DNA of 64,000 nt from positions 62,001-126,000 of the forward strand of contig CAWJKM010000003.1 of the NCBI GenBank assembly GCA_963843525.1, given 5' to 3'. Shown one piece after another: positions 15,491 to 23,548 of this stretch. Origin of the DNA: DATJPR01 sp963843525 (GTDB taxonomy: Bacteria; Bacteroidota; Ignavibacteria; UBA10030; UBA6906). The notes under the pieces were generated by a model. That model searched no databases, was not told where the DNA came from, and saw nothing but the letters and a program-made list of their open reading frames with translations. The position numbers and the translations under genes were made by a program. How positions within the stretch are numbered: position 1 is the first letter of the stretch; every line of letters begins with the position of its first letter.

Positions 15491-18151
15491 TTATTCTCCC
15501 GTCAACTCACGCAACGCCATACTTTCGAGCGTGGCTTTGATGCCTTTTTCCACCTCGTCCTTCCGTGCCGCGCCGTGTATCGGATCACCGGTCAGCCTTT
15601 CGCGCACATAGAACGCGTCAACGATGCCGTCGACCCGGGTGGCAATCCTTGCGAAAGAAATATTGAGGCCGAGCCCTGAGATCGTCTCCGTGACCCGGTA
15701 GAGAAAACCGACGCTGTCGGGCGCATAGACGTCGATGATGGTAAACGATGCACTGTCTTCAAACCGGACATCGGTCCGAGTAGTGGGGTTGGCAGGTTTC
15801 TTCGGACGGCGTTTCCATTTCCGGTGATGTTCCAGGAAAAGGTGATCGATGTCGAGATTGCCCATCAGGAGGTTTCTGAGGTCCTCCTGCACTTTGCCAC
15901 ATGTTTTCTCGCTGATGGCACTTCCGGTAGACGCGTCATTGACACGGAACCTGTCAAAAATGACCCCGTCATCACGCGTAAAAATATCCGCTGTGAAGAT
16001 GGATGCGTCATTGGCGGAAAGCACGGCGCAAAATTTCGACAGGGCGAAGGGTGCATCCCGGGTGATGACGGTCACGTCGGTGCAACCCTCACCTGCCACG
16101 AACAACGTTTCAACCACCTCGAGCTGTGTCGCCAGCTTGATATGTCTGCCGATTTCCTGGATGGAGAACGCAGATGTATAGGAGGGGTTGGCGATCCTGT
16201 CGAGATGCAGCCGCACCGTTTCCCCGGGAAACTGCCCTGCAAGTCCCCGGACGACTTCTTCTTTCTCTTCTTCATTTTTCTCGGCGTGAAGCTTGTCGAC
16301 CTCTGCCCCTTTCAGGTTTCGATGGAGGACTTCCGCCGTTCGCTGGTACAACTCCTGAAGCATGGACGCTTTCCATTCGGTCCACACGCTGGGATTGACC
16401 GCGGAGAGGTCGGCATAGGTGAGAATATAGAGATAATCAAGCAGGACCGGCTTCTCAAACCTGATGGCGAATTCCTTAATCGTCTCGGGGTCGTTGATGT
16501 TCCTTCTGAAAGCGATCTGTTCCATCGCCAGGTGGTGACGAACCAGGAAGGCGACATCGTCGGCAAGATCGGGGAATCCGATGCGTGAGACGACGCGCTT
16601 CGAGATCGGGACACCGGTGATCTCATGATCGGCGACACCCAGGGGTTTGGCGATATCATGAAGGAGGACGGCAAGAAAAAGAATCTCTTTCCTGCGGATT
16701 GTACGATAGACTTCATGGAGAAATCCCTGGGCGTCGCGGAGGTTCTCGGCGTTGGTGAGGGCGATGATGGTATGTTCGTCGGCAGTATAATAGTGGTACA
16801 CGTTGTGCTGGAAAAAAGCGACAAGTTCGCCGAATTCCGGGATGAGCCTTCCGAGCACGCCGGCGTCATTCATTTCCCGCAGGGAGGAGGCAACCCGCGG
16901 GGAGAGAAAGATCTTCCGCAAGAGCGCCTGGGCTTCCGGCGAAGCCGCCCATTGTTGGGTGATGCCTGCCGCCGCATGTTCCACAGCGGTGCGTAATCCG
17001 AGATCGAGCTCCGCCTCACTTTCGGCGGCGAGCGAGAACGCTTCGAAGAGCTGTTCGATGCTCAGCGGGCCCTTTGCGGATTCATCGAGCGCCAGCCTGT
17101 CTTCCCGGAGACGAAACACGCTTCCCGCTTTTTTTCCCCTGTTCCATAGTCGCCGGGGAGGCTCAAGTCGATCGCGATACCGGGCGCCGAGCAGGCGATA
17201 CAGACTATGGACAGCGCGGGCATGGAGGTAATAATCCCTCATGAATACCTCCACCGAGCGTAGGCCTGCCTGTTCGCTGTAACCCAGAAAGTCGGCGACA
17301 CTGCGCTGCAGTCCATACTCCAGGGTTTCGTTCGGCATGTCGCGCTCGATGTGCATTGCCCCGCGCACGTTGAAGAGAAAATCCGCCGCGGCGGTGGCGG
17401 CATGGTGCAAATCCCCGGTCAGGATGTTGTCGGTGAGCAGCCGGTCGAGAAACACGAACGTCGCCGGAATCGCAGGATCCTGGAGGTCGAAATACCCATC
17501 CTCACTTCCCCGGTACAGCCAGAAAATGGTGTGAAGGTCGCGGAGTCCTCCGGCACTTTTCTTGATGTTTGGCTCGAGGAGCTTCACGGAACTCCCGAAG
17601 CGGGATTGGCGTGCGGTTGCCTCCTCGAATGTCGAAGTGATAAACCATTTCTTGTCGGAGGCATGGATTTTTGCCTGGAGAGCCTCGCTCAATTGCCTGT
17701 AGAGTTGCTGATTTCCACAGATCAGTCTGCACTCCAGCATGGATATCCAGGCATCGATTGCCGTCCCGTACTGGGCGAGAGCCTCGCCGACGGTGCGGAC
17801 GGAATGCCCGACAGTCAACCCGGCGTTCCACAGGTGGTGGAGGAATTCCTTGGCCGCGTCGTCGGCAGAACCGCTCGTCCCCCGCGGGGGAAGGAGGATC
17901 ATGACGTCGACGTCGGAATGAGGGAAGAGCTCGGAACGGCCATAGCCGCCGAGAGCGAGGATGGCCACGTCATTTTGCGCGGCAGGAGGCAGCAGGGCGA
18001 ATGCTTGCCCCATCGCTCTGTCCATTGCCATCGTCATCGCCGCACAGAGCGCGCGCCCGTCGCGGGAGTCCCGGAACGCCGCCGTGACCGCCTGACGATC
18101 CGTCTCCAAACGGGTTTTGATGTGTGCTGAGAGGTTTTCGGTGGTTGGCAT
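15491..18151 (-). CDS. glnD: [Protein-PII] uridylyltransferase / uridylyl-removing enzyme
   Basis: An 886-residue GlnD that senses glutamine and adds or removes UMP on PII proteins. The nucleotidyltransferase site is GGYGRSELFPHSDVD (68-82); the HD hydrolase site is AVLLHDIAKPLGVADHE followed by FLVRHH; two ACT domains close the protein (VTVITRDAPF and FTIIDVYAPDSVGFLYRV). Length equals the enterobacterial enzyme. The open frame extends upstream but beyond the promoter. The ATG at 18151 has no clear ribosome site; a TTG four codons earlier (18163) has AAGGA six bases upstream and may be the real start. No PII or glutamine synthetase gene lies in the window. Confidence 0.93.
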   Translation of the reverse strand: MPTTENLSAHIKTRLETDRQAVTAAFRDSRDGRALCAAMTMAMDRAMGQAFALLPPAAQNDVAILALGGYGRSELFPHSDVDVMILLPPRGTSGSADDAAKEFLHHLWNAGLTVGHSVRTVGEALAQYGTAIDAWISMLECRLICGNQQLYRQLSEALQAKIHASDKKWFITSTFEEATARQSRFGSSVKLLEPNIKKSAGGLRDLHTIFWLYRGSEDGYFDLQDPAIPATFVFLDRLLTDNILTGDLHHAATAAADFLFNVRGAMHIERDMPNETLEYGLQRSVADFLGYSEQAGLRSVEVFMRDYYLHARAVHSLYRLLGARYRDRLEPPRRLWNRGKKAGSVFRLREDRLALDESAKGPLSIEQLFEAFSLAAESEAELDLGLRTAVEHAAAGITQQWAASPEAQALLRKIFLSPRVASSLREMNDAGVLGRLIPEFGELVAFFQHNVYHYYTADEHTIIALTNAENLRDAQGFLHEVYRTIRRKEILFLAVLLHDIAKPLGVADHEITGVPISKRVVSRIGFPDLADDVAFLVRHHLAMEQIAFRRNINDPETIKEFAIRFEKPVLLDYLYILTYADLSAVNPSVWTEWKASMLQELYQRTAEVLHRNLKGAEVDKLHAEKNEEEKEEVVRGLAGQFPGETVRLHLDRIANPSYTSAFSIQEIGRHIKLATQLEVVETLFVAGEGCTDVTVITRDAPFALSKFCAVLSANDASIFTADIFTRDDGVIFDRFRVNDASTGSAISEKTCGKVQEDLRNLLMGNLDIDHLFLEHHRKWKRRPKKPANPTTRTDVRFEDSASFTIIDVYAPDSVGFLYRVTETISGLGLNISFARIATRVDGIVDAFYVRERLTGDPIHGAARKDEVEKGIKATLESMALRELTGE

Positions 18152-18182
18152 GTCCGCAGTCAAATGAATTCCTTGCTTCACA

Positions 18183-18211
18183 ATTATAGAGAGCCTTCCG
18201 CCCAATTGCAA
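18183..18211 (-). promoter_or_regulatory. Promoter of glnD sharing its -35 hexamer with the divergent promoter
   Basis: TTGCAA, 17 bases, TATAAT on the minus strand. TTGCAA is its own reverse complement, and the same six bases (18206-18211) serve as the -35 box in the other direction. Confidence 0.7.
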
Positions 18212-18234
18212 TTCAGCACGGCGTTCCATACAAT
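18206..18234 (+). promoter_or_regulatory. Promoter of the exported protein-hypA-hypB transcript sharing its -35 hexamer
   Basis: TTGCAA, 17 bases, TACAAT on the plus strand, using the same palindromic hexamer as the glnD promoter. It places transcription start near 18241, so upstream in-frame ATGs at 18164 and 18233 cannot start the next gene. Confidence 0.7.
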
Positions 18235-18274
18235 GAACGGGTATGACACGGTGGCGGGAAAGACGCCTTCTTCC

Positions 18275-18745
18275 ATGCGTTCTGTGAACTGCGCAAACCT
18301 GAAGAGATCCCTGCTCTTTACGATCCTGTTGAACGCAACAGCGTTGGCGCAATCCGGGGAATCCTTCCCCGGGTTCACATGGGGTACACCCTTCCGGCAG
18401 ATCCAGGAGGTCCGCACGTTGTCCGCCCCCGACATTGACGAACGGGAGGAACGATACGTGATCCCCCTCAACCGTCTGGGCAAATCCGAAATTGAAGAAT
18501 GTGAATTTGAATTCACCGACGGGCTTTTCTCCGGCATCGTGATCATGACGCGGGGGCATGAGAACACCGCGGCTCTTCTGACGTACCTCGAGGAGCGGTT
18601 CGGGAAAGGGGATCTCACCTATACGCGTTTCTGGCAGTGGCTGAATGAGGAAACGTATGTAAGTCTGGATGAGGACAGTTCTGGCGATGGATACGTCCTC
18701 TGGTACGGTGTGCGGTGGCAGGGGGACGGAGAGAAAGACCAATAG
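18275..18745 (+). CDS. Exported protein of unknown function
   Basis: A 156-residue protein with a signal peptide (NLKRSLLFTILLNATALAQS). The mature part begins FPGFTWGTPFRQIQEV and is rich in acidic residues, with LTYLEERFGKGDLTY and a C-terminal GYVLWYGVRWQ. The opening 'F.WG.PF..I' resembles small envelope proteins that start with a 'G..WG.s...v' motif, but I do not recognise a family. The start was chosen because it lies downstream of the promoter and gives the signal peptide. It ends 15 bases before hypA, so it is probably co-transcribed with hydrogenase maturation genes. Confidence 0.65.
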   Translation: MRSVNCANLKRSLLFTILLNATALAQSGESFPGFTWGTPFRQIQEVRTLSAPDIDEREERYVIPLNRLGKSEIEECEFEFTDGLFSGIVIMTRGHENTAALLTYLEERFGKGDLTYTRFWQWLNEETYVSLDEDSSGDGYVLWYGVRWQGDGEKDQ

Positions 18746-18760
18746 ACAAGAGACGTCGCT

Positions 18761-19123
18761 GTGCATGAACTTTCCGTTGCCCAGAGTATTCTCTCTCTTG
18801 TCGAGAGCTACGTTCCGGAACCGGACAGGGGTCTGGTCCGGACGATAAGGCTCCGGGTCGGTACGCAGGCGGGGATCGTGCTCGATTCACTACGGTTCTC
18901 GTTCGAGGCGATCACGGCTGATTCGCCGATGACCGGGGCCACGCTGGATATCGAAGTGATCCCATTTTCCATACGCTGCCGGGCATGCGGTCTCTCTTCC
19001 TCTCCCGACGACGGATTTCTCCTCTGCCCGAATTGCGGCAGCGGCGACACCGAAGTTACCGGGGGGACGGAAATGCGCGTTGTGGAGTTGGAACTGGATG
19101 ACAGGCACGAGGAATCGTCATGA
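18761..19123 (+). CDS. hypA: Hydrogenase nickel incorporation protein HypA
   Basis: A 120-residue nickel chaperone that, with HypB, loads Ni into the large subunit HoxH. It begins MHELSVAQ; the histidine after the start residue is the nickel ligand in this family, which confirms the GTG start. A zinc site is formed by CRAC and CPNC (about 73-76 and 88-91). It overlaps hypB by four bases (ATGA). Confidence 0.95.
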   Translation: MHELSVAQSILSLVESYVPEPDRGLVRTIRLRVGTQAGIVLDSLRFSFEAITADSPMTGATLDIEVIPFSIRCRACGLSSSPDDGFLLCPNCGSGDTEVTGGTEMRVVELELDDRHEESS

Positions 19124-19776
19124 GCGTAGTTACGATCGAACGGAAAGTCCTGGAAAAGAACGACGAGATCGCGCGACAGAATCGAGAGCAGTTCGTGCGC
19201 CATCGGGTGTTCGTCATTAACATGGTGAGCTCGCCCGGCGCAGGGAAAACAACGATTCTCGAAAAGACCCTTGAGCATCTCCGGGAGAGAGTCCGTGTCG
19301 CGGTCATCGAAGGCGATGTCCAGACTGATATCGACGCGCAGAGAGTGGCTAAATATGGAATTCCTGCCGTGCAGATTGTGACGCGCGGCGGATGCCACCT
19401 CGAAGCAAATCTCGTCCATGATGCTCTTGCTGCCATCGATCTTCCGTCGGTAGATCTGCTGATCATCGAGAATGTCGGGAATCTTGTATGCCCGGCGAAC
19501 TATGACCTCGGGGAAAATGTGAAAGTCGTTGTTGCAAGCACCACCGAGGGGGACGATAAACCGCTCAAATATCCGGCGATGTTCAGGAATGCTTCAGCAT
19601 TGATCATCAACAAAATAGATCTCGTCCCGTATATCAACGCCAAACCGGAAACCCTTCGTGCCAACGCGCTTTCCGTCAACCCCCATCTCAGGATCTTCGA
19701 GACGTCCTGCGTGTCTCTCCAGGGGATCGATGAGTGGTGCGCCTGGCTTGTCGCGTCGACGCAGAAGAAAGAGTGA
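19120..19776 (+). CDS. hypB: Hydrogenase nickel incorporation GTPase HypB
   Basis: A 218-residue SIMIBI-class GTPase driving nickel insertion. The P-loop is SSPGAGKTT (37-45), followed by EGDVQTDID, the metal-binding GGCHLEA and the NKIDL guanine motif. It lacks the histidine-rich or CxxCGC N-terminus seen in some HypB proteins, so it has no nickel-storage tail. Translationally coupled to hypA. A 270-base gap with its own promoter separates it from hoxE. Confidence 0.95.
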   Translation: MSVVTIERKVLEKNDEIARQNREQFVRHRVFVINMVSSPGAGKTTILEKTLEHLRERVRVAVIEGDVQTDIDAQRVAKYGIPAVQIVTRGGCHLEANLVHDALAAIDLPSVDLLIIENVGNLVCPANYDLGENVKVVVASTTEGDDKPLKYPAMFRNASALIINKIDLVPYINAKPETLRANALSVNPHLRIFETSCVSLQGIDEWCAWLVASTQKKE

Positions 19777-19861
19777 AAGCGGTAATGGGCGCGTTGATCG
19801 ACCCTTGTGGCTGCTGTTCAAACCTCCTCTCTGTTCCTCCCGTCTAACACGCCACCTTCGA

Positions 19862-19890
19862 TTGTCCCCTCGAATATGATGAATTATACA
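19862..19890 (+). promoter_or_regulatory. Putative promoter of the hox-hyp operon
   Basis: TTGTCC, 17 bases, TATACA, about 155 bases before the chosen hoxE start. No FNR-type TTGAT-N4-ATCAA site is visible around it. Confidence 0.4.
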
Positions 19891-19929
19891 ACATTCGTAA
19901 ATTCCCATTTCTGAAAAGATAGGCGGTCC

Positions 19930-19949
19930 TGCCATGCTTTGTCATGGCA
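19930..19949. promoter_or_regulatory. Palindrome in the hoxE leader
   Basis: Perfect 7-bp arms TGCCATG / CATGGCA around a six-base centre, about 35 bases downstream of the predicted transcription start. It could be an operator or an RNA hairpin; it contains an unused in-frame ATG. Confidence 0.4.
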
Positions 19950-20045
19950 AACCCGTTGGTTTCCGGCATTCCTGATGGCATACCGATTGCGATGAATATC
20001 GGGAGCTTGTTTCAGGCCCAATTCACTTGCAGGCGGTGCGCTTCC

Positions 20046-20561
20046 ATGGCATCACAGACAACTCCGCAACACCCGAGCGGCGATAACAGATTCAAATTGC
20101 TTGACCGGGCAATCACCAAACATCACAACAGCGGCGATGCACTGATCGAAGTGCTTCATGTTGCTCAGGGGATTTTCGGATACCTCGAAAACGACCTTCT
20201 CATTTATATCGCCCGTGCGCTCAAGCTTCCGCCCAGTCGCGTTTACGGGGTGGCGACGTTTTATCATTTTTTCTCCCTGAAACCGAAAGGCGAGCATACC
20301 TTTGTCCTGTGCATGGGCACTGCATGCTACGTGAAAGGCGCCTCCGGCATCAAGAAGGCGGTCGAAGAGCATTGTCGGTGTAGATTCGGTGAAACGACTG
20401 CAGACCAGAAGATCTCCCTTGTCTCCGCGCGTTGTGTGGGATCATGCGGCCTCGCGCCCGTCGCAGTGCTTGATGAGAAAGTCGCCGGCAAGCTTACCGT
20501 TGACGGCGCAATCGATCGCATCAGGAAGTGGCAGGAACAACCTGAGGAGGTGAAGGCATGA
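20046..20561 (+). CDS. hoxE: Bidirectional [NiFe] hydrogenase diaphorase subunit HoxE
   Basis: A 171-residue NuoE-like subunit carrying one [2Fe-2S] cluster. Its four cysteines lie in VLCMGTACYVKGA and SARCVGSCGLAP. The run ALIEVLHVAQGIFGYLENDLL and PPSRVYGVATFYHFFSLKPKG are typical of HoxE rather than general NuoE. I start at the ATG at 20046; the frame continues 34 codons upstream to 19944, but that extension has no family similarity and passes through a palindrome. Its stop overlaps hoxF by four bases. Electrons pass between the hydrogenase module and pyridine nucleotide through this subunit. Confidence 0.9.
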   Translation: MASQTTPQHPSGDNRFKLLDRAITKHHNSGDALIEVLHVAQGIFGYLENDLLIYIARALKLPPSRVYGVATFYHFFSLKPKGEHTFVLCMGTACYVKGASGIKKAVEEHCRCRFGETTADQKISLVSARCVGSCGLAPVAVLDEKVAGKLTVDGAIDRIRKWQEQPEEVKA

Positions 20562-22207
20562 CCGTCGAAGACCTGCGTGACCTTGCCAGGGACGAGCGCG
20601 AGCGTCAAAAGCAATACCGCGAACGTATTTTGTATTGCGCAGCGGCAGGATGCGTGTCGTGCGGGAGTCTCGCCACGCGCGACGCAATCAAATTGGCTTT
20701 GAAGGAACAAGGACTCGAGAAAGAAGTCGAGGTCCTCGGAACCGGATGCATGGGACTGTGCGGAGAGGGTCCGCTGGTGAAAGTCGCTTCCGACGACAGC
20801 GTGTACGAACGGGTCGATGAAGAAATAGGGAAAAGAATTGTCGAAGAGCATATCGGGCGCGGGAAAAAAGTCGAAGATCACCTTCTTGACAATCATGCTC
20901 CCTTCTTTGCCGCCCAGAAAAAGATTGTCCTCGAAAACTGCGGCAAGATCAACGCGGAGAGTGTCGACGAATATATTGCGGCGGACGGTTATGAAGCGCT
21001 GGCGAAAGCCGTGACCGAGTTGCAGCCGCCCGATGTCATCGAAGAAATCCGGAAGAGCGGTCTGCGCGGGAGGGGAGGTGCGGGGTACCCCACAGGTCTC
21101 AAATGGGGTATTGTCCGGAAAGCCCGGGGCGAGCAGAAATATGTCGTGTGCAATGCCGATGAGGGAGACCCGGGCGCGTTCATGGATCGTTCCGTCCTCG
21201 AGGGGGATCCCCATCGAATCCTTGAGGGCATGGCCGTCGCCGGATATGCCGTCGGCGCAAGCCAGGGGTATATCTACGTCCGTGCTGAATATCCGCTGGC
21301 GATCGAACGTCTGAAACTGGCTATCAAGCACGCCGAGCGCCTGGGTCTGCTCGGGAACAGAATCTTTGAATCCCAGTTCAATTTCAGGATCGACATCAGG
21401 ATTGGTGCGGGTGCATTCGTCTGCGGTGAGGAAACCGCACTGTTGCGTTCCATCGAAGGGAAGCGGGGACGACCCCGGCCACGGCCGCCGTATCCCTCCG
21501 AACGGGGCCTCTGGGGAATGCCGACGTTGATCAACAACGTCGAAACGTACGCGAACATTGCCCCGATCATCAACAGGGGGAGCGCATGGTTTTCCTCCAT
21601 CGGCACGCCGAAAAGCGCCGGGACGAAAGTGTTCGCCCTCGCCGGCAAAATCAAGAATACCGGCCTGATTGAAGTGCCGATGGGTATCCCGTTGCGCACG
21701 GTTATTTTCGACATCGGCGGGGGCACGCCCGATGGCACGGAGTTCAAAGCAGCCCAGACGGGGGGACCTTCGGGGGGGTGCATCCCCAAAGAGCACCTGG
21801 ACCTGCCGGTCGACTATGAATCGCTCGCCACGGTCGGTTCGATCATGGGGAGCGGCGGACTGATCGTCATGGACTCGACCTCCGCAATGGTCGACGTTGC
21901 CAGGTTTTTCATGGATTTCTGCATGGATGAATCATGCGGGAAGTGTATTCCCTGCAGGGTCGGCACCGTCCACATCTTCAAGCTCCTGGAAAAAATCGGG
22001 AACAGGAAGGGGACAAAGGAAGACCTTGCTCTTCTGGAAGAACTGTGTGTCATGGTGAAAGAAACGAGTCTCTGTGGACTCGGTCAATCGGCCCCTAATC
22101 CGGTGCTTTCCACCCTCCGGTTCTTCCGTCACGAATACGAAGAGCTGCTGCAGGAATCCGAAACCTTCGTTCCCTCCGGGAACGGTCACGACCCACTGAA
22201 TGCATAA
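20558..22207 (+). CDS. hoxF: Bidirectional hydrogenase diaphorase subunit HoxF (NAD- and FMN-binding)
   Basis: A 549-residue NuoF-like subunit that exchanges electrons with NAD(P). An N-terminal thioredoxin-like [2Fe-2S] domain has cysteines in CAAAGCVSCG and TGCMGLCGEGP. The NADH/FMN site follows: GRGGAGYPTGLKW (about 168-180) and VCNADEGDPGAFMDR. Near the C-terminus ESCGKCIPCRVGT and SLCGLGQSAPNP bind a [4Fe-4S] cluster. Domain order and length match HoxF of group 3d hydrogenases. Start overlaps hoxE as ATGA. Confidence 0.95.
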   Translation: MTVEDLRDLARDERERQKQYRERILYCAAAGCVSCGSLATRDAIKLALKEQGLEKEVEVLGTGCMGLCGEGPLVKVASDDSVYERVDEEIGKRIVEEHIGRGKKVEDHLLDNHAPFFAAQKKIVLENCGKINAESVDEYIAADGYEALAKAVTELQPPDVIEEIRKSGLRGRGGAGYPTGLKWGIVRKARGEQKYVVCNADEGDPGAFMDRSVLEGDPHRILEGMAVAGYAVGASQGYIYVRAEYPLAIERLKLAIKHAERLGLLGNRIFESQFNFRIDIRIGAGAFVCGEETALLRSIEGKRGRPRPRPPYPSERGLWGMPTLINNVETYANIAPIINRGSAWFSSIGTPKSAGTKVFALAGKIKNTGLIEVPMGIPLRTVIFDIGGGTPDGTEFKAAQTGGPSGGCIPKEHLDLPVDYESLATVGSIMGSGGLIVMDSTSAMVDVARFFMDFCMDESCGKCIPCRVGTVHIFKLLEKIGNRKGTKEDLALLEELCVMVKETSLCGLGQSAPNPVLSTLRFFRHEYEELLQESETFVPSGNGHDPLNA

Positions 22208-22219
22208 CAGGGCATCTTC

Positions 22220-22951
22220 ATGGCGATTCTCACACTTACGATAGACGGCGAGCAGGTCAGCGGAAACGACGACGAGACCATCCTCGAGATCGCGCAGCAA
22301 CACGGGATTCGCATTCCGACGCTTTGCCACCTGGACGGTCTCTCCGACGTCGGCGCCTGCAGGTTGTGTCTCGTGGAGATCGAAGGATCGACAAAGCTCC
22401 AGCCCGCATGCACGACCCGGCCCCAGGAGGGTATGGTGGTGCGGGCCAATACCGATCGGCTCAAAGCGCACCGGCGAACGATCATCGAATTTCTCGCATC
22501 CGAGGGAAACCATCAGTGCGCAGTGTGCATCGTAAACAACCATTGCGAACTCCAGAATCTTGCGTACGAGTTAGGTTTGAGCCATACGCGTTTTCCCTAT
22601 CTCTATCCCAGGAAAGCCCTGGATGCCACGCACAAGGATTTCATCATCGACCGGAACCGCTGCGTGCTCTGCAACCGGTGCGTGCGCGTGTGCCATGAGG
22701 TCGAAGGAGCACATGTCTGGGACATCGCGAACAGGGGCATCGAGTGTGAAATCATCGCCGACATGAATCAACCCTGGGGGATGTCCGAATCCTGTACTTC
22801 CTGCGGGAAATGCGTGCGCGTGTGCCCGACAGGCGCACTTGTCGCCAAGGGTGAAAATGTCGCGGAGATGGAGAAGCAGACGGATTTTCTCAAATACATC
22901 GTCACGGCAAGGCTCAAGCGTGAATGGATCAGTATTCATGAGGATGAATAA
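22220..22951 (+). CDS. hoxU: Bidirectional hydrogenase diaphorase subunit HoxU
   Basis: A 243-residue NuoG-N-terminus-like subunit. It has an N-terminal [2Fe-2S] ferredoxin fold (CHLDGLSDVGACRLC and ACTTRP), a histidine-ligated cluster region (HQCAVCIVNNHCELQ) and two [4Fe-4S] sets (CVLCNRCVRVC and CTSCGKCVRVCPTG). It wires the hydrogenase module HoxYH to HoxF. Twelve bases after hoxF, fifteen before hoxY. Confidence 0.95.
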   Translation: MAILTLTIDGEQVSGNDDETILEIAQQHGIRIPTLCHLDGLSDVGACRLCLVEIEGSTKLQPACTTRPQEGMVVRANTDRLKAHRRTIIEFLASEGNHQCAVCIVNNHCELQNLAYELGLSHTRFPYLYPRKALDATHKDFIIDRNRCVLCNRCVRVCHEVEGAHVWDIANRGIECEIIADMNQPWGMSESCTSCGKCVRVCPTGALVAKGENVAEMEKQTDFLKYIVTARLKREWISIHEDE

Positions 22952-22966
22952 GGAATTGTCGACCAA

Positions 22967-23503
22967 ATGAAACCGAGAGTTGCGACTGTCTGGCTTGGCG
23001 GCTGTTCGGGCTGCCATATGTCGTTCCTGGATATGGATGAGCGCCTGATTGAACTCGCCGGGAAGATGGATCTCGTGTATTCTCCCCTCGCAGATATCAA
23101 GGACTTTCCGCGCGACGTTGACGTGGCCCTGGTTGAGGGTGCCGTGACCAATGATGAGAACGAGGAACAGGCACATCTCATCCGGCGGAATTCGCGTTAT
23201 GTCATCTCCTTCGGCGATTGCGCGGTTTCCGGGAATGTGACCGCGTTACGAAATGCCCATGACGTTGCATCAGTGCTCTCACGCGCCTATGTGGAGCTCG
23301 CCGATGTTACCCCGCAGGTGCCCAGGGATCATCCGACCATTGCGGAGCTGTTGAAGAGCGCTCGGCCGTTGCATGAAATCATCCATGTCGACGCCTTCAT
23401 CCATGGCTGTCCCCCGACGGCGGATACGATTTGGTTTGCAGTGAGCGAACTCCTTGAAGGAAGAATGCCCGCCTTCACTCCGGTATTTCTCCGGTACGGC
23501 TGA
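22967..23503 (+). CDS. hoxY: Bidirectional [NiFe] hydrogenase small subunit HoxY
   Basis: A 178-residue short small subunit with only the proximal [4Fe-4S] cluster. Cysteine ligands are in GGCSGCHMSFLD (about 12-15), FGDCAVSGN and HGCPPTAD. There is no twin-arginine signal, so the enzyme is cytoplasmic. It pairs with HoxH, encoded 45 bases downstream. Confidence 0.95.
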   Translation: MKPRVATVWLGGCSGCHMSFLDMDERLIELAGKMDLVYSPLADIKDFPRDVDVALVEGAVTNDENEEQAHLIRRNSRYVISFGDCAVSGNVTALRNAHDVASVLSRAYVELADVTPQVPRDHPTIAELLKSARPLHEIIHVDAFIHGCPPTADTIWFAVSELLEGRMPAFTPVFLRYG

Positions 23504-23548
23504 TGCCGGTCCAGACGTTTGCTCCAATGTCTCATGTGAGAGGATTTC

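Noticed and set aside
19944..20045. Upstream start of hoxE giving 34 more residues
   Set aside because: The extra residues do not resemble HoxE and the ATG lies within a palindrome.
20327..21796. Long open frame antisense to hoxF
   Set aside because: Shadow of hoxF, no recognisable domain.
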